Positions 19,736-29,583 are shown, numbered from the stretch's first letter. The stretch: 64,000 bases of DNA from Microvirga flavescens (GCF_003290125.1 NZ_QMKH01000004.1:248001-312000); one strand, 5' to 3'. The notes: a model not told the origin generated them from the letters alone. Program-made: numbers and translations.

Positions 19736-21979
19736 TCACTCGAACTTGTTCGACCTCGGGAAGCCCTTGGGCGGCAGCCGGCCCGCTTCCGCACGGTTGC
19801 CGATCCACTCGGCGAGTTCGGATTTCTCCACCGTCCAGGTGCGACCCGACGTGTCCTTCCAGGTGAGACCGGAATCGAGCGCGAAGACCTTGGCGTCGGA
19901 GACGCCGCCATCCTTGTAGCGTTGGAGGCGGACACCCTTGCCGCGCGTCATTTCCGGAACCTGATCGAGCGGGAAGAGCAGGAGCTTGCGGTTCTCGCCG
20001 ACGATGGCGACATGATCGCCCTGCACGTCCGCGCAGACCGTGAGCTTCGCGGGCTCGTCCAGATTGAGGATCTGCTTTCCTTTGCGCGTGTTGGCGATCA
20101 CATCGTCCGTCGGCACGACGAAACCGCGTCCGTCCGTGCCGGCGACGAGGAGCTTCGTTCCCGCTCTGTAGGGGAACGCGGCGATGAAGTCTTCGCCCTC
20201 CTCCAGATCGACCATCAAGCGGATCGGATCGCCGAAGCCGCGCCCGCCGGGAAGCTTGGAAGCGTCCAGCGTGAAGAAGCGCCCATTCGTGGCGACCACG
20301 ATGATCTTCGATGTCGTCTCCGCGAAGAAGGCCGTCTTGAGATTGTCGTCGCCCTTGAACTGCACCGCCGAAATGTCGGTCTGGTGCCCCTTCATGGCGC
20401 GGATCCAGCCCTTCTGCGAGACGATGACGGTGATCGGCTCGCGCTCGACCATCGCCTCCGCGAAATCGATGTCCGATGTGTCGGGCGCCTCGGCGAACTC
20501 CGTGCGGCGCTTGCCGAGCGCGGTGTCCGGCCCGAAAGACTTGCGGACTTCGCGGATCTGCCACGACACCGTCTGCCACTGCACCTTCTCGGAGCCGAGC
20601 AGGTTCTCGATAGTGGCCTTCTCCTCCTGCAAGCTTTTCTGCTCGCGTTTCAGTTCCATCTCCTCGAGCTTGCGCAGCGAGCGCAGGCGCGTATCGAGAA
20701 TGGCGTTGGCCTGAATTTCGGTGAGCTTGAAGACCTTCATCAACTCGGCCTTCGGCTCGTCCTCCTCGCGGATGATTTTGATCACCTTGTCGAGGTCGAG
20801 ATAGACGATGAGCAGGCCGCCCAAAATCTCCAAGCGCTTGTCGATGGCGTCCAGCCGGAACTGCGAACGTCGGATCAGCACTTCGCGGCGATGGTCGAGC
20901 CATTCGCGCAAACACTCGGCAAGGCCAAGCACCTTCGGCACCTTGCCGCGCGAGAGCACGTTCACGTTCATCGGCACGCGGCTTTCAAGCTCGGTGAGCT
21001 TGAACAGCGACTCCATCAGGATGACAGGGTCGACCGTGCGCGAGCGGGGCTCGAGAACGATGCGCACATCCTCCGCCGATTCATCGCGGACGTCGGCGAG
21101 AAGTGGCAGCTTCTTCTCCTGCAGAAGCTCGGCGATCTTTTCGATGAGCCGCGACTTCGGCACGAGATAGGGAATTTCGGTAACGACGATATTCCAGGTG
21201 CCGCGACCGCCCTCTTCCTTCTGCCAGCGCGCGCGAACGCGGAACGAGCCGCGACCGGTGCGATAGGTCTCGGCAATCCCGTCCCGCCCATCCACGATGA
21301 TACCGCCGGTCGGAAGGTCCGGGCCCGGAACGAAGTTGATGAGCTGCTCTGACGTCGCGTTGGGGTGCGAGATCAGATAGAGCGCGGCGTCGCACAGTTC
21401 CGCGGCGTTGTGCGGCGGGATCGAAGTGGCCATGCCGACCGCGATGCCCTGCGAACCGTTCGCCAACAGGTTCGGGAACGCCGCCGGGAGCACGATGGGC
21501 TCTTCGTTCGCCTGATCGTAGGTCTCGCGGAAATCGACCGCGTTCTCGTCGATACCGTCGAGCAGGAGGCGCGCGACCTCGGTCAGCCGCGCCTCGGTGT
21601 AACGCATGGCGGCGGCGTTATCGCCGTCGATGTTGCCGAAATTGCCCTGCCCTTCGACGAGCGGATAGCGCTGCGCGAAATCCTGCGCGAGGCGCACGAG
21701 AGCATCGTAGATCGCCTGGTCGCCGTGGGGGTGATACTGACCCATCACGTCGCCGACGATGCGGGCGCATTTCTTCGGGGCTGACTTCGGATCGAGCCGC
21801 AGCAAGCGCATGGCGTGCAGAATGCGGCGGTGGACGGGCTTCAGGCCGTCCCGCGCATCCGGCAGGGCCCGGTGCATGATGGTCGACAGGGCATAGGCAA
21901 GGTAGCGCTCTTCCAGCGCCTCCTTGAGATTGATGTTCTCAATCTCCCCGCCGGAGGGCGGATTGACGAGTTTACCCAT
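19736..21979 (-). CDS. parC: DNA topoisomerase IV subunit A
   Basis: Cleaves and rejoins DNA to decatenate chromosomes, with ParE. The 747 residues include [20 protein letters not shown] at the front, the active-site Tyr127 in [11 protein letters not shown], a coiled-coil stretch around residues 400-480 and a C-terminal beta-pinwheel with repeats such as [17 protein letters not shown]. The quinolone-region helix reads [10 protein letters not shown], with Gln88 where E. coli ParC has Ser80. The length supports ParC over GyrA, which usually exceeds 850. It starts 65 nt after recO. Confidence 0.95.
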   Translation of the reverse strand: MGKLVNPPSGGEIENINLKEALEERYLAYALSTIMHRALPDARDGLKPVHRRILHAMRLLRLDPKSAPKKCARIVGDVMGQYHPHGDQAIYDALVRLAQDFAQRYPLVEGQGNFGNIDGDNAAAMRYTEARLTEVARLLLDGIDENAVDFRETYDQANEEPIVLPAAFPNLLANGSQGIAVGMATSIPPHNAAELCDAALYLISHPNATSEQLINFVPGPDLPTGGIIVDGRDGIAETYRTGRGSFRVRARWQKEEGGRGTWNIVVTEIPYLVPKSRLIEKIAELLQEKKLPLLADVRDESAEDVRIVLEPRSRTVDPVILMESLFKLTELESRVPMNVNVLSRGKVPKVLGLAECLREWLDHRREVLIRRSQFRLDAIDKRLEILGGLLIVYLDLDKVIKIIREEDEPKAELMKVFKLTEIQANAILDTRLRSLRKLEEMELKREQKSLQEEKATIENLLGSEKVQWQTVSWQIREVRKSFGPDTALGKRRTEFAEAPDTSDIDFAEAMVEREPITVIVSQKGWIRAMKGHQTDISAVQFKGDDNLKTAFFAETTSKIIVVATNGRFFTLDASKLPGGRGFGDPIRLMVDLEEGEDFIAAFPYRAGTKLLVAGTDGRGFVVPTDDVIANTRKGKQILNLDEPAKLTVCADVQGDHVAIVGENRKLLLFPLDQVPEMTRGKGVRLQRYKDGGVSDAKVFALDSGLTWKDTSGRTWTVEKSELAEWIGNRAEAGRLPPKGFPRSNKFE

Positions 21980-22044
21980 GAACAGGAATCCCCGGATTCG
22001 AATCGGTCAACGTGACGTTTAACAAGAACATATCGAAAACAAAA

Positions 22045-22776
22045 CTATCCTTCGTCCGCCATCGCCAGCGCGATGAAGCGAGCCCGCTCCGCCGGCATGG
22101 CCTGCCCGCGCGGTTCGAACACGCTCTGATGCAGGAAGAATTCGGTGAGTGCAAATCCTGCCTGGATGTCGGGCAAGGCGGGGCGGTTTCCGGTGGGCCG
22201 TCCGATCAGGAAGCCGGGCAGCCTGAAAAGCCTGTCCTTGTAAGGCTCCCCCGCCGCCGAGCTCACCGCGCGGCCGCTCTTCGGCGAGACATACGCCAGA
22301 TCGTCCGTCCGCCCCGTGGCGGCGCAGGAGCCAAGATCGAGCCCGAAGCCGAGATCGGCGAGGAGCGCCAGCTCGAAGCGCACGAAGAGCGCGGGCGCGA
22401 GATCCGTATCGTCAAGATGGTCCACCAACACCGCCAGCGCCTCATAGAGATCTTGGTGCGGGTCGCGTTCGGGCAGCATCCGCAGGAAATGCGACAGGGT
22501 CGCCAGTCCGTAGAGCGCGAGCGGCTCGGGAATGAACCGCGCCGCCCTCAGATCGAGGCCCTCCACATGGAAATTGCCGAGATGCTCATCGAGCCGCGCG
22601 CGCCATGTCACCTGCACGCCGTTGCCGGGCTGCAGAACCGGCCTCTGCGCCTTGGAGCGTCCGCCCTGCACAAGGCCCAGATGGCGGCCGTGATCGCGCG
22701 TCATCACCTCGAGGATAACGCTCGACTCGCCATGTTTGCGGACACCGAGAACGATGCCCTCGTCGGACCATTGCAT
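22045..22776 (-). CDS. recO: DNA repair protein RecO
   Basis: Recombination mediator of the RecFOR pathway. The 243 residues begin [24 protein letters not shown], the OB-fold opening of RecO, with [10 protein letters not shown] following. The C-terminal half is helical. Its usual place beside era is broken here: three accessory genes lie between era (26623) and recO. The ATG at 22776 has only a weak ribosome site; an in-frame GTG-type start 10 codons upstream is less likely. Confidence 0.92.
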   Translation of the reverse strand: MQWSDEGIVLGVRKHGESSVILEVMTRDHGRHLGLVQGGRSKAQRPVLQPGNGVQVTWRARLDEHLGNFHVEGLDLRAARFIPEPLALYGLATLSHFLRMLPERDPHQDLYEALAVLVDHLDDTDLAPALFVRFELALLADLGFGLDLGSCAATGRTDDLAYVSPKSGRAVSSAAGEPYKDRLFRLPGFLIGRPTGNRPALPDIQAGFALTEFFLHQSVFEPRGQAMPAERARFIALAMADEG

Positions 22777-22957
22777 AAGATTTCGCCTGAGCGGGAGAAG
22801 CCTCAACCCGGTGTTTCAATCTAAGGGCCGCACAACCGTTTTTCCATGCGTTTTCAAGACGCTTTGCCTTTTCTGAACACGCAATTGCCACGGTTCGCGC
22901 CCAAGCACACCCGCGCTTATAATTTGCCAGATTCGCGCCTTTTCAAACCAGGGTACC

Positions 22958-24646
22958 ATGCGACTTCATTCTCTGCTGCTGACAACCACGGCGATCTCTC
23001 TTCTCGGATTCGCCCCGATGGCCACCGCCGATAACGGTATCGACGGCTCCCGACACCACTGGCAAATGGCGCAGGCCGAGCCGGATCAGCCGCCGCATCG
23101 GAAGCGGCCCGGGGAGCGGCCCTATGAGCAAGATCAGGGCAGGCAGCAGCACCCCCGACAGGGCCCGCAAGGGGCCCCCGGCGCCCACGGACGCCCGGAG
23201 GGACAGGGCGGCCCGCGCCAGCAGCGCCCCGAAGCGCCTCGCGAAATGCCGCAGATGCGCCCTCCGCGTATGGAGCAGCCAGCTCAACCACTCCGGCCCA
23301 TGCCCCCGGCTCCGCACCAAGCCGCACCAGCGCCACAGCCGGAGAGGCAACACCCCATGAAGCCGCCGGGAGCTGGTCGCCCACAGCCGCCCATGCCCTC
23401 GGCACCGCCGGCCCTGCACCAGCCGCAGCCTGGAAGACCGGGACCGGCAATGCCCTTACCGGGCGCTCCGGTTCCAGCACCGCAGACGCAACCCCAGGCG
23501 CCGCGCCCGGTACCGGGAGCACCAGTGCCCGTCGAGATTGCGCCGAACCGACAAGGCATGCCGCGCCCCATGCCGCAACCCGGTATGCGCCCCCCTCCGG
23601 TCGGGCAGCCATTGCCCCCCGGTGCCCAGCGCCCCGGTGAATTCGGACGCCCGCCGTTTGATCAGGGCCAGCGCCCCGGCTTCGCCCCCGGCGCGCCGGC
23701 TCCCGGCGTGTTTCCTGGCGCGTTCCCCGGCGGCAATCTCGACGAATTGCGTCGTCAGCGTCGCGAGCGCGCGGAAGACGGCGGACGACGCGTCATCATC
23801 GAGGAGCCGGATGCCCGCATGATCATCCGCGACGGCGGGCGTCTCATCATCCGCCATGACGAGACGGAGCGTTTTCGCCGCAGCTATGGCGGGGCGGATG
23901 TGCGCGTGCTGCAACGCGGTGGCAATCAGGTGACGGTCATTCGCCAGCCGAACGGCGAGGAAATCATCACCGAGCGCGATCCATACGGCAATCTGGTGCG
24001 GCGCATCAGGCGTGCACGCGACGGGCGCGAGGTGATCCTGATCCAGAACGAAATCATGGGCCGTCCGCGTTTTCCCTATGGCTACCTGCCGCGCGATGTC
24101 ATGGAGCTGCCGCCGCCGGTGGTCGTCATCCCGCGCGAGGAATACATCGTGGACGTGGAAGGCGCGTCGCAGGACGCGCTCTATCAAGCCTTCTCTGCCC
24201 CGCCGATCATGCGGATCGCCCGCCCCTACACGCTCGACGAGATCCGCCAGAGCCAATTGCTGCGTGAGCGCGTGCGCCGCGTCGATGTCGATACGATTAC
24301 CTTCGACACAGGATCATGGGTGCTCTCGCCGGAACAATACGGCGCGTTGACGGGCATCGGCGAGGCGATCCGCCGGGTGCTCGCCAACAATCCGAACGAG
24401 ATCTTCCTTGTGGAGGGTTACACGGATGCGGTCGGCTCGGACGAGGACAATCTCACCCTCTCCGACCGCCGCGCGGAAACCGTGGCGACCGTGCTCACGC
24501 AGCACTTTGGCATTCCGGCGGAAAACCTGACGACACAGGGCTATGGCGAGCAATATCTGAAGATCGACACGCAAGGCCCCGAACGCCGGAACCGCCGCGT
24601 CACGATCCGCCGCATCACGCCGTTGCTGCAAGGGCAGCAGCGTTAA
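22958..24646 (+). CDS. OmpA-family protein with long proline-rich region
   Basis: 562 residues. There is a Sec signal (LHSLLLTTTAISLLGFAPMATA), then about 210 residues very rich in Pro, Gln, Arg and Gly, then a beta-strand repeat region (VIIEEPDARMIIRDGGRLII and YGNLVRRIRRARDG, about 270-360). A C-terminal OmpA-like peptidoglycan-binding domain follows (about 460-560: VEGYTDAVGSDEDNLTLSDR and GYGEQYLKIDTQGPERRNRR). It probably tethers a periplasmic or outer-membrane protein to the cell wall. It is divergent from recO and convergent with the AraC gene, with a symmetric hairpin between. Confidence 0.9.
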   Translation: MRLHSLLLTTTAISLLGFAPMATADNGIDGSRHHWQMAQAEPDQPPHRKRPGERPYEQDQGRQQHPRQGPQGAPGAHGRPEGQGGPRQQRPEAPREMPQMRPPRMEQPAQPLRPMPPAPHQAAPAPQPERQHPMKPPGAGRPQPPMPSAPPALHQPQPGRPGPAMPLPGAPVPAPQTQPQAPRPVPGAPVPVEIAPNRQGMPRPMPQPGMRPPPVGQPLPPGAQRPGEFGRPPFDQGQRPGFAPGAPAPGVFPGAFPGGNLDELRRQRRERAEDGGRRVIIEEPDARMIIRDGGRLIIRHDETERFRRSYGGADVRVLQRGGNQVTVIRQPNGEEIITERDPYGNLVRRIRRARDGREVILIQNEIMGRPRFPYGYLPRDVMELPPPVVVIPREEYIVDVEGASQDALYQAFSAPPIMRIARPYTLDEIRQSQLLRERVRRVDVDTITFDTGSWVLSPEQYGALTGIGEAIRRVLANNPNEIFLVEGYTDAVGSDEDNLTLSDRRAETVATVLTQHFGIPAENLTTQGYGEQYLKIDTQGPERRNRRVTIRRITPLLQGQQR

Positions 24647-24660
24647 GGAGTTTGCTCACC

Positions 24661-24691
24661 CGCGAAGGCCTGCCAAACGCAGGCCTTCGCG
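24661..24691. terminator. Symmetric hairpin between convergent genes
   Basis: A perfect 13-bp stem (CGCGAAGGCCTGC / GCAGGCCTTCGCG) with a CAAAC loop lies 14 nt after the OmpA-like gene stop and 17 nt before the AraC gene stop. It can serve either direction, though no strong U-run follows. Confidence 0.65.
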
Positions 24692-24708
24692 CTGCTCGTT
24701 TGCGAAGT

Positions 24709-25737
24709 TTAGCGCTGCCTCTGCCGCCAAACGGTGGGGCTCACCCCGGTCATGCGCAAGAATTCACGATTGAAATTCGACTTTGTCAGAAAGCCTGCAT
24801 CGAAGACGATCCGGGTGATCGGGTCGTCGGTCTGCTCCAGCAAACGACACGCTTCGCGGACCCGATAGTTGTTCACGTACTGCGAAACGCTCATGCCGTG
24901 GACGCGGTTGACGGCACTGGAAACGCTTCTCGCCGGCAACCCAAGGCGACGCGCGATCTTGCCGAGATTGAGCTCCACATCCCTGTACAGGTTCTTGGAC
25001 TGCATCAGCACGTCCAATGAGGCAGCGATCGTGGAATCCTCCTCTGTCGCCCGAAGAGGCTCCGGACTGGCCGCTTCGTCTCCTTCCGGCATCTCTTCTG
25101 CCGCCATGTCCTCCGCCGCCGTGTCGGAGCTGGCGACGAAAGCAGCGCCACCGAGGATGAGCAAGGCCACAACGTTGCCCCCGGCAATCACCGCCGCCGA
25201 ATGCACGCCGCCGGTCCAGGCGAAATCGAAACTGATGATGATGTCCGAGACCGCCGACCCGATCAGGGCCAGCGCCGTAATCTGCAAGGCTCGGTAGGAG
25301 CGCATGGCGCCATCGAGACGCGAAGAGACAAGACCGTCGGGCCCGAGACGCGCCAGCCACAGCAAAGCAGCTCCATACCCGAGAAAGACGACGATGATCA
25401 CCGCGCCGACAGGCTCGCGCCAGACGAGAAGCAGCAGCGCGACGAGGCAGGTCGGCAGAAGGTGTGGCCAGATGATCGGCTTTTCATGCGCCAGCCCCCT
25501 GAAGCAAACCCAAGCGAGTGAGGCGATAAAGGTGGCCAGGACCGGCTGAACCCAAAGGGTCTCAAGGATATCGTACCCCCACCGCAGCCCGATCAGGATG
25601 GATTGTAAGGCATAAGCGGCGATCAGGAGCACGAAGAGGCGGTTCTCGCGCAGATGCAATTCGCCCCGCCGCATCATCCGCACAAGGATAGCGACCAGAA
25701 AAAGCGAAACGACAAAAGGCAGGGGAACGAAAAGCAT
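24709..25737 (-). CDS. Membrane-anchored AraC-family regulator
   Basis: 342 residues. Residues 1-205 contain about seven hydrophobic segments (LPFVVSLFLVAILVRMM at the start). A short acidic linker follows, then a C-terminal AraC HTH domain (about 240-342: LGKIARRLGLPARSVSSAVN, TDDPITRIVFDAGFLTKSNF, MTGVSPTVWRQRQ). It may sense a membrane or periplasmic signal and act on DNA at the membrane. The start ATG 25737 precedes the first membrane segment; a longer frame upstream is unlikely. The gene is divergent from the exported protein gene at 25891, a plausible target. Confidence 0.88.
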   Translation of the reverse strand: MLFVPLPFVVSLFLVAILVRMMRRGELHLRENRLFVLLIAAYALQSILIGLRWGYDILETLWVQPVLATFIASLAWVCFRGLAHEKPIIWPHLLPTCLVALLLLVWREPVGAVIIVVFLGYGAALLWLARLGPDGLVSSRLDGAMRSYRALQITALALIGSAVSDIIISFDFAWTGGVHSAAVIAGGNVVALLILGGAAFVASSDTAAEDMAAEEMPEGDEAASPEPLRATEEDSTIAASLDVLMQSKNLYRDVELNLGKIARRLGLPARSVSSAVNRVHGMSVSQYVNNYRVREACRLLEQTDDPITRIVFDAGFLTKSNFNREFLRMTGVSPTVWRQRQR

Positions 25738-25890
25738 GGAGACAGAGGATGACAACAGACAGCGCGGACTTTGCCCCGGATCGCGCTTCAGGTCGACCTC
25801 GAACGTGATCAAGGTCGCGGCAATATCCTCTTTCCGGCCAGTTTCCCGATGCCGGATAACGAATCCGGTTTCATCAACGGAACTGAGGAC

Positions 25891-26595
25891 ATGGAACCGG
25901 TATCGATCGTCATCACTCTTCTCATGATCGCCTCATCAACTCCAGCAAAGGCCGGAACGATCAGGCAACCCATCGACCTCTCCAACGTGAGCGCGGTGGC
26001 AATTACGGGCAACGCGAGTTCGATCCGCCTGACGACGGATGAAGGGCCCTATCAGGCAACACTTGCCGGGCGGCATTCCGGGTGGTTCGCACGGTGGTCT
26101 TCGAGCTGGTTCCCCAATGAATGCCGCACGTCCAGCCGCATGTGGGTGGATGGCTCGACCCTTTTCGTGGAGGCGGACAGCTCCCAATGGCTGGATACTT
26201 CGGACTGCGTCGTCGAGATCAAGGCCAACGTCAGAAAGGAAACCGCCGTCTCGATTGAGCAGGCCGCATCGCAGGCAAGGTTGAGCGGAGACTTCTCATC
26301 CATCGCGCTCGACAACAAAGCCGCCGACATCTCTTTCGACGGTCATGCCCGGAACGTCTCGGTAAGAGGTGGAGCGATCAAGGCTCGCTTCTCATTCGAT
26401 GAAATTCGCCAAAACGAGACTATCACTGTAGACGCCTACGCCCTCGACGTCCTTCTCGGTTTCGGCAGAACCACGCCGATCAGCTACACCGTTGAGGCGA
26501 AGGCGTCCCTGGTCGACTCATCCCTCGCTAACAGTCCAGGCGCCAAGCCATCGGTGAGCATCAAGAGCGATTATGCACGGGTCAGGATTCGATAG
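25891..26595 (+). CDS. Exported protein, function unknown
   Basis: 234 residues from ATG 25891, with GAGGA directly upstream. A probable signal peptide (VSIVITLLMIASSTPAKA) leads to a region rich in beta strands, Ser, Asp and Ile, such as NVSAVAITGNASSIRLTTDEG and IALDNKAADISFDGHARNVS. The strand repetition recalls DUF2807/DUF4097 beta-solenoid proteins, but I cannot assign a family. It contains two Cys close together (NECRTSS, SDCVVEI) that could form a disulfide. It is divergent from the AraC regulator and convergent with era. Confidence 0.7.
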   Translation: MEPVSIVITLLMIASSTPAKAGTIRQPIDLSNVSAVAITGNASSIRLTTDEGPYQATLAGRHSGWFARWSSSWFPNECRTSSRMWVDGSTLFVEADSSQWLDTSDCVVEIKANVRKETAVSIEQAASQARLSGDFSSIALDNKAADISFDGHARNVSVRGGAIKARFSFDEIRQNETITVDAYALDVLLGFGRTTPISYTVEAKASLVDSSLANSPGAKPSVSIKSDYARVRIR

Positions 26596-26622
26596 TTTCC
26601 CCTTCCCGCGCCTAGCCCGTTC

Positions 26623-27537
26623 TCAGCCCTTCGGGAATTCCAGCCCCATTTCGCGGTAGCGTTCCGGGTCATCGCTCCAGTTCTCGCGCACCTTCACGAA
26701 CAGGAAGAGGTGCACCTGTGTCTCGGCGATCTCGGTGATTTCCTTGCGCGCCGCCTGGCCGATGGCCTTGATGGTCTGACCGCCCTTGCCGAGCACGATC
26801 TTGCGCTGGCTGTCACGCTCCACGAAGATCGTCTGCTCGATGCGCACCGAGCCATCCGGGCGCTGCTGCCACTGATCGGTTTCGACGGTGGACTCGTAAG
26901 GCAGCTCTTCGTGCAGGCGTTCGTAGATCTTCTCGCGGGTAATCTCAGCGGCGAGCATGCGCAGCGGCGCGTCGGAGATCTGGTCTTCCGGATAGAGCCA
27001 CGGCCCTTCCGGCATCATCTTCGCAAGCTCGCGCCGCAAGGCCTCGAGGCCGTCGCCCTTGAGGGCGGAAATCATAAAGGTGTGCGCGAACTGTACCTTC
27101 TCGTTCAGCTTCGCCGCCATCGCCAGCAACACCGACCGCTCGATCAGGTCGATCTTGTTGAGGATGAGGATCTTGGGGCGCTTCACCTCGGGGAGTTTCT
27201 CAAGGATGGCCTCGGCCTCCTCGTCGATGCCTTTTCTCACATCGAGAAGAAAAGCCACCGCGTCGGCATCCGCCGCTCCGCCCCAGGCGGAGGTCACCAT
27301 CGCGCGATCGAGACGGCGCTTCGGCTTGAAGATGCCGGGCGTATCGACGAACACGATCTGCGCATCGCCCTCAATCGCGATGCCGCGCACGAGGGCGCGC
27401 GTCGTCTGCACCTTGCGGGAGACGATGGAGACCTTGGAGCCGACGAGCGAGTTGAGCAGCGTCGACTTGCCGGCATTCGGCGCGCCGATCAAAGCAACGA
27501 AGCCAGCCTTTGTTTTCACGTCTTCAGGCTGAGCCAT
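26623..27537 (-). CDS. era: GTPase Era
   Basis: 16S rRNA-binding GTPase needed for 30S assembly. The 304 residues carry G1 GAPNAGKST, G3 DTPGIF, G4 NKID and a C-terminal KH domain with VLGKGGQTIKAIGQAARKEI. The chosen ATG (27537, MAQPEDVK) lies inside the 3' end of rnc, a 14-nt overlap that suggests translational coupling. The frame is open further upstream, but that would overlap rnc more. Confidence 0.97.
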   Translation of the reverse strand: MAQPEDVKTKAGFVALIGAPNAGKSTLLNSLVGSKVSIVSRKVQTTRALVRGIAIEGDAQIVFVDTPGIFKPKRRLDRAMVTSAWGGAADADAVAFLLDVRKGIDEEAEAILEKLPEVKRPKILILNKIDLIERSVLLAMAAKLNEKVQFAHTFMISALKGDGLEALRRELAKMMPEGPWLYPEDQISDAPLRMLAAEITREKIYERLHEELPYESTVETDQWQQRPDGSVRIEQTIFVERDSQRKIVLGKGGQTIKAIGQAARKEITEIAETQVHLFLFVKVRENWSDDPERYREMGLEFPKG

Positions 27538-28237
27538 GCTCTTCCTCCGTCCAAACTTTTTCACGCAGCAGCATGCTGCGCGCTGCCGCCTGCTCGGCGA
27601 TGCGTTTCGATGTGCCGGTGCCGAACTCGTTCTCGGTGCCCTTCACTTTCACCACAACGCGGAAACGCGGCGCGTGATGCGGGCCGGTCTGCTCGACAAT
27701 GGCGTAAGCCGGGGTCGGCAGCCCCTTGCCTTGCGCCCATTCCTGCAAGGCGCTCTTCGGGTCGCGCAACGGACGGCGCGGGGAATCCAGAAGATCCTTG
27801 AAGGAGCCTTCGATCACGGCCTTGGCCGCATCGTACCCGCCATCGAGGAACACCGCGCCGATGATCGCCTCGCAGACATCCGCAAGGATCGTCGGGTTGC
27901 GGCGCTCGCCCGAATGCGCCTCGCCCGCACCGAGCTTGAGATAGGGTCCCACGTCCCATTTCGCCGCCACTTCCGCGCAGGTCTCGCGGCGCACGAGTTC
28001 CGACAGGCGGCGCGAAAGCTCACCCTCGGGAGCCTTCGGAAATCCGGCATAGAGCATGTCGGCAACGGACAGCCCGAGCACGCGATCGCCTAAGAACTCG
28101 AGGCGCTGATAGCTCGGCCCGACAGACAAGCGCTGGGCGCTGACATGGGTCAGCGCCAGATCGAGCAAAGTCTCGTCCTTGAACCGATAGCCGACTGTAT
28201 CCTGCAAGTCGGCGAGATTTGTCTTGCGGCGTGCCAC
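27524..28237 (-). CDS. rnc: Ribonuclease III
   Basis: Cleaves double-stranded RNA, including rRNA precursors. The 237 residues begin at a GTG codon. The RNase III signature RLEFLGDRVLGL and the acidic metal-binding residues in DVCEAIIGAVFLDGG are present, followed by a C-terminal double-stranded RNA-binding domain (about 165-235: SALQEWAQGKGLPTPAYAIV). It lies between lepB (4-nt gap) and era (overlap) in the conserved lepB-rnc-era order. Confidence 0.97.
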   Translation of the reverse strand: MARRKTNLADLQDTVGYRFKDETLLDLALTHVSAQRLSVGPSYQRLEFLGDRVLGLSVADMLYAGFPKAPEGELSRRLSELVRRETCAEVAAKWDVGPYLKLGAGEAHSGERRNPTILADVCEAIIGAVFLDGGYDAAKAVIEGSFKDLLDSPRRPLRDPKSALQEWAQGKGLPTPAYAIVEQTGPHHAPRFRVVVKVKGTENEFGTGTSKRIAEQAAARSMLLREKVWTEEEHGSA

Positions 28238-28241
28238 GGGC

Positions 28242-29000
28242 CTAGTGAATCCGGTCGAACATGCGGTTCCAACGGATATAGCGCGGCCATTCCCACGGCC
28301 GCCAGAGGGACGCGTTCTCGTCGATGGAGAAGAAGATGATCTCGGCCCGGCCGACGAAGTTCTCGAAGGGCACCTGCCCCACGCTCGCCTCGTCGCGGGA
28401 ATCCGTCGAGTTGTCGCGGTTGTCGCCCATCATGAAGTAATGGCCTGGCTGAACCGTGTAGACATTGGTGTTGTCCCAATAGCCCCGGTCGCCGTCACGC
28501 TCGATGACGTAGTGCGTTGTGCCTTCGGGAAAGGTCTCTTTGTAGCGCGGCACGGAGATCGTGCGGCCATAGAGATCCGTCGTCTGGTAATCCTCGACGC
28601 GCTCGCGCTTCACGGGCTGGCCGTTGATCTGCAAAATGCCGCCGATCACCTGGATCTTGTCGCCGGGAAGGCCGACGACGCGCTTGATGTAATCGGTCGA
28701 ATTGTCCTTCGGCAGCTTGAACACGGCGATATCGCCCCGCTTGGGAGCCGACGCCAAAATGCGGCCGGAGAAGACCGGCGGGCCGAAGGGGATCGAATAG
28801 CGCGAATAGCCGTAGGAATATTTGGAAACGAAGAGATAGTCCCCGATCAACAGGGTCGGGATGAGCGACCCGGAGGGGATGTTGAAGGGCTGGAACAGGA
28901 CTGTGCGGACGACCACCGCGATCAGCAGGGCCTGAAAGATGACCTTGATGGTCTCCCAAAGGCCGCCCTCTTCCTTCTTCACCTTGACGTTTTCGTTCAC
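28242..29000 (-). CDS. lepB: Signal peptidase I
   Basis: Removes Sec and Tat signal peptides at the outer face of the inner membrane. About 252 residues from a GTG at 29000 (MNENVKVKKEEGG). There is one N-terminal membrane segment (FQALLIAVVVRTVLF). The nucleophile is the second Ser of PSGSLIPTLL (Leu where many have Met), the base Lys is in DYIKRVVGLPGD, and GDNRDNSTDSR is intact. The frame stays open to 29102, but that stretch is a 45-nt palindrome, so the shorter start was chosen. It sits in the acpS-lepB-rnc-era operon. Confidence 0.94.
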   Translation of the reverse strand: MNENVKVKKEEGGLWETIKVIFQALLIAVVVRTVLFQPFNIPSGSLIPTLLIGDYLFVSKYSYGYSRYSIPFGPPVFSGRILASAPKRGDIAVFKLPKDNSTDYIKRVVGLPGDKIQVIGGILQINGQPVKRERVEDYQTTDLYGRTISVPRYKETFPEGTTHYVIERDGDRGYWDNTNVYTVQPGHYFMMGDNRDNSTDSRDEASVGQVPFENFVGRAEIIFFSIDENASLWRPWEWPRYIRWNRMFDRIH

Positions 29001-29041
29001 GAGCAACCACCCATTTTGCGGGCCAATAGGCCGCGCGGAGG

Positions 29042-29086
29042 TTTGGAGCGGGATCATGTCCCACCGGAACATCATCCCGCTCCAAA
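29042..29086. repeat. 45-nt near-perfect palindrome upstream of lepB
   Basis: Arms TTTGGAGCGGGAT and ATCCCGCTCCAAA (13 bp) continue through one C:C mismatch into ATGT/ACAT, with a 9-nt centre. It fills part of the 181-nt gap between acpS and lepB. It could be a dispersed palindromic element, an operator or an RNA processing hairpin; no second copy was seen here. Confidence 0.75.
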
Positions 29087-29181
29087 GTTCTGACTTTTGC
29101 ATGACCCTGCCGGGGGCCAGCCCGCAATCGGATCCGTCGCGGGTCTAACCTATGGCGGGGCTCGCCGCAACGCGGCCCGTT

Positions 29182-29583
29182 TCACCTCTTCGGGAGGGCC
29201 TCGATGATGACGAAGGCCTGAGCGAGGGGCGGATCGTCCGTCAGCGAGACATGGACGATGGCCTCATGCCCCGGCGGGGTCATCGCCTCGAGACGCTTCA
29301 GCGCGCCGCCGGTCAGCCGCATGGTCGGCCGGCCGCCGGGAAGATTGACCACTTCCATGTCGCGCCAGAACACACCCTGGTTCAGCCCGGTTCCCAAGGC
29401 CTTGGAGCAAGCCTCCTTGGCGGCGAAACGGCGGGCATAGGATGGCGCGCGGGCCCGGCGGCGGTCGCTCTTGGCGCGCTCGCCCTCTGTAAAGACGCGG
29501 TGGGTGAAACGATCCCCGAACCGCTCGATGGAGCGCTCGATGCGGCGGATGTCGCAGAGGTCGGAGCCGATGCCGAGAATCAT
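29182..29583 (-). CDS. acpS: Holo-[acyl-carrier-protein] synthase
   Basis: Transfers 4'-phosphopantetheine from CoA to acyl carrier protein. The 133 residues have the magnesium ligands Asp8 ([13 protein letters not shown]) and Glu57 ([14 protein letters not shown]), both diagnostic of AcpS. The start ATG overlaps the pdxJ stop by four bases (ATGA). It lies in the conserved pdxJ-acpS-lepB order. Confidence 0.97.
   Translation of the reverse strand: MILGIGSDLCDIRRIERSIERFGDRFTHRVFTEGERAKSDRRRARAPSYARRFAAKEACSKALGTGLNQGVFWRDMEVVNLPGGRPTMRLTGGALKRLEAMTPPGHEAIVHVSLTDDPPLAQAFVIIEALPKR

Noticed and set aside
28999..29102. Longer N-terminus for signal peptidase I
   Set aside because: The extra codons would be encoded by a 45-nt palindrome. 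The GTG start gives the usual short cytoplasmic tail before the membrane segment.
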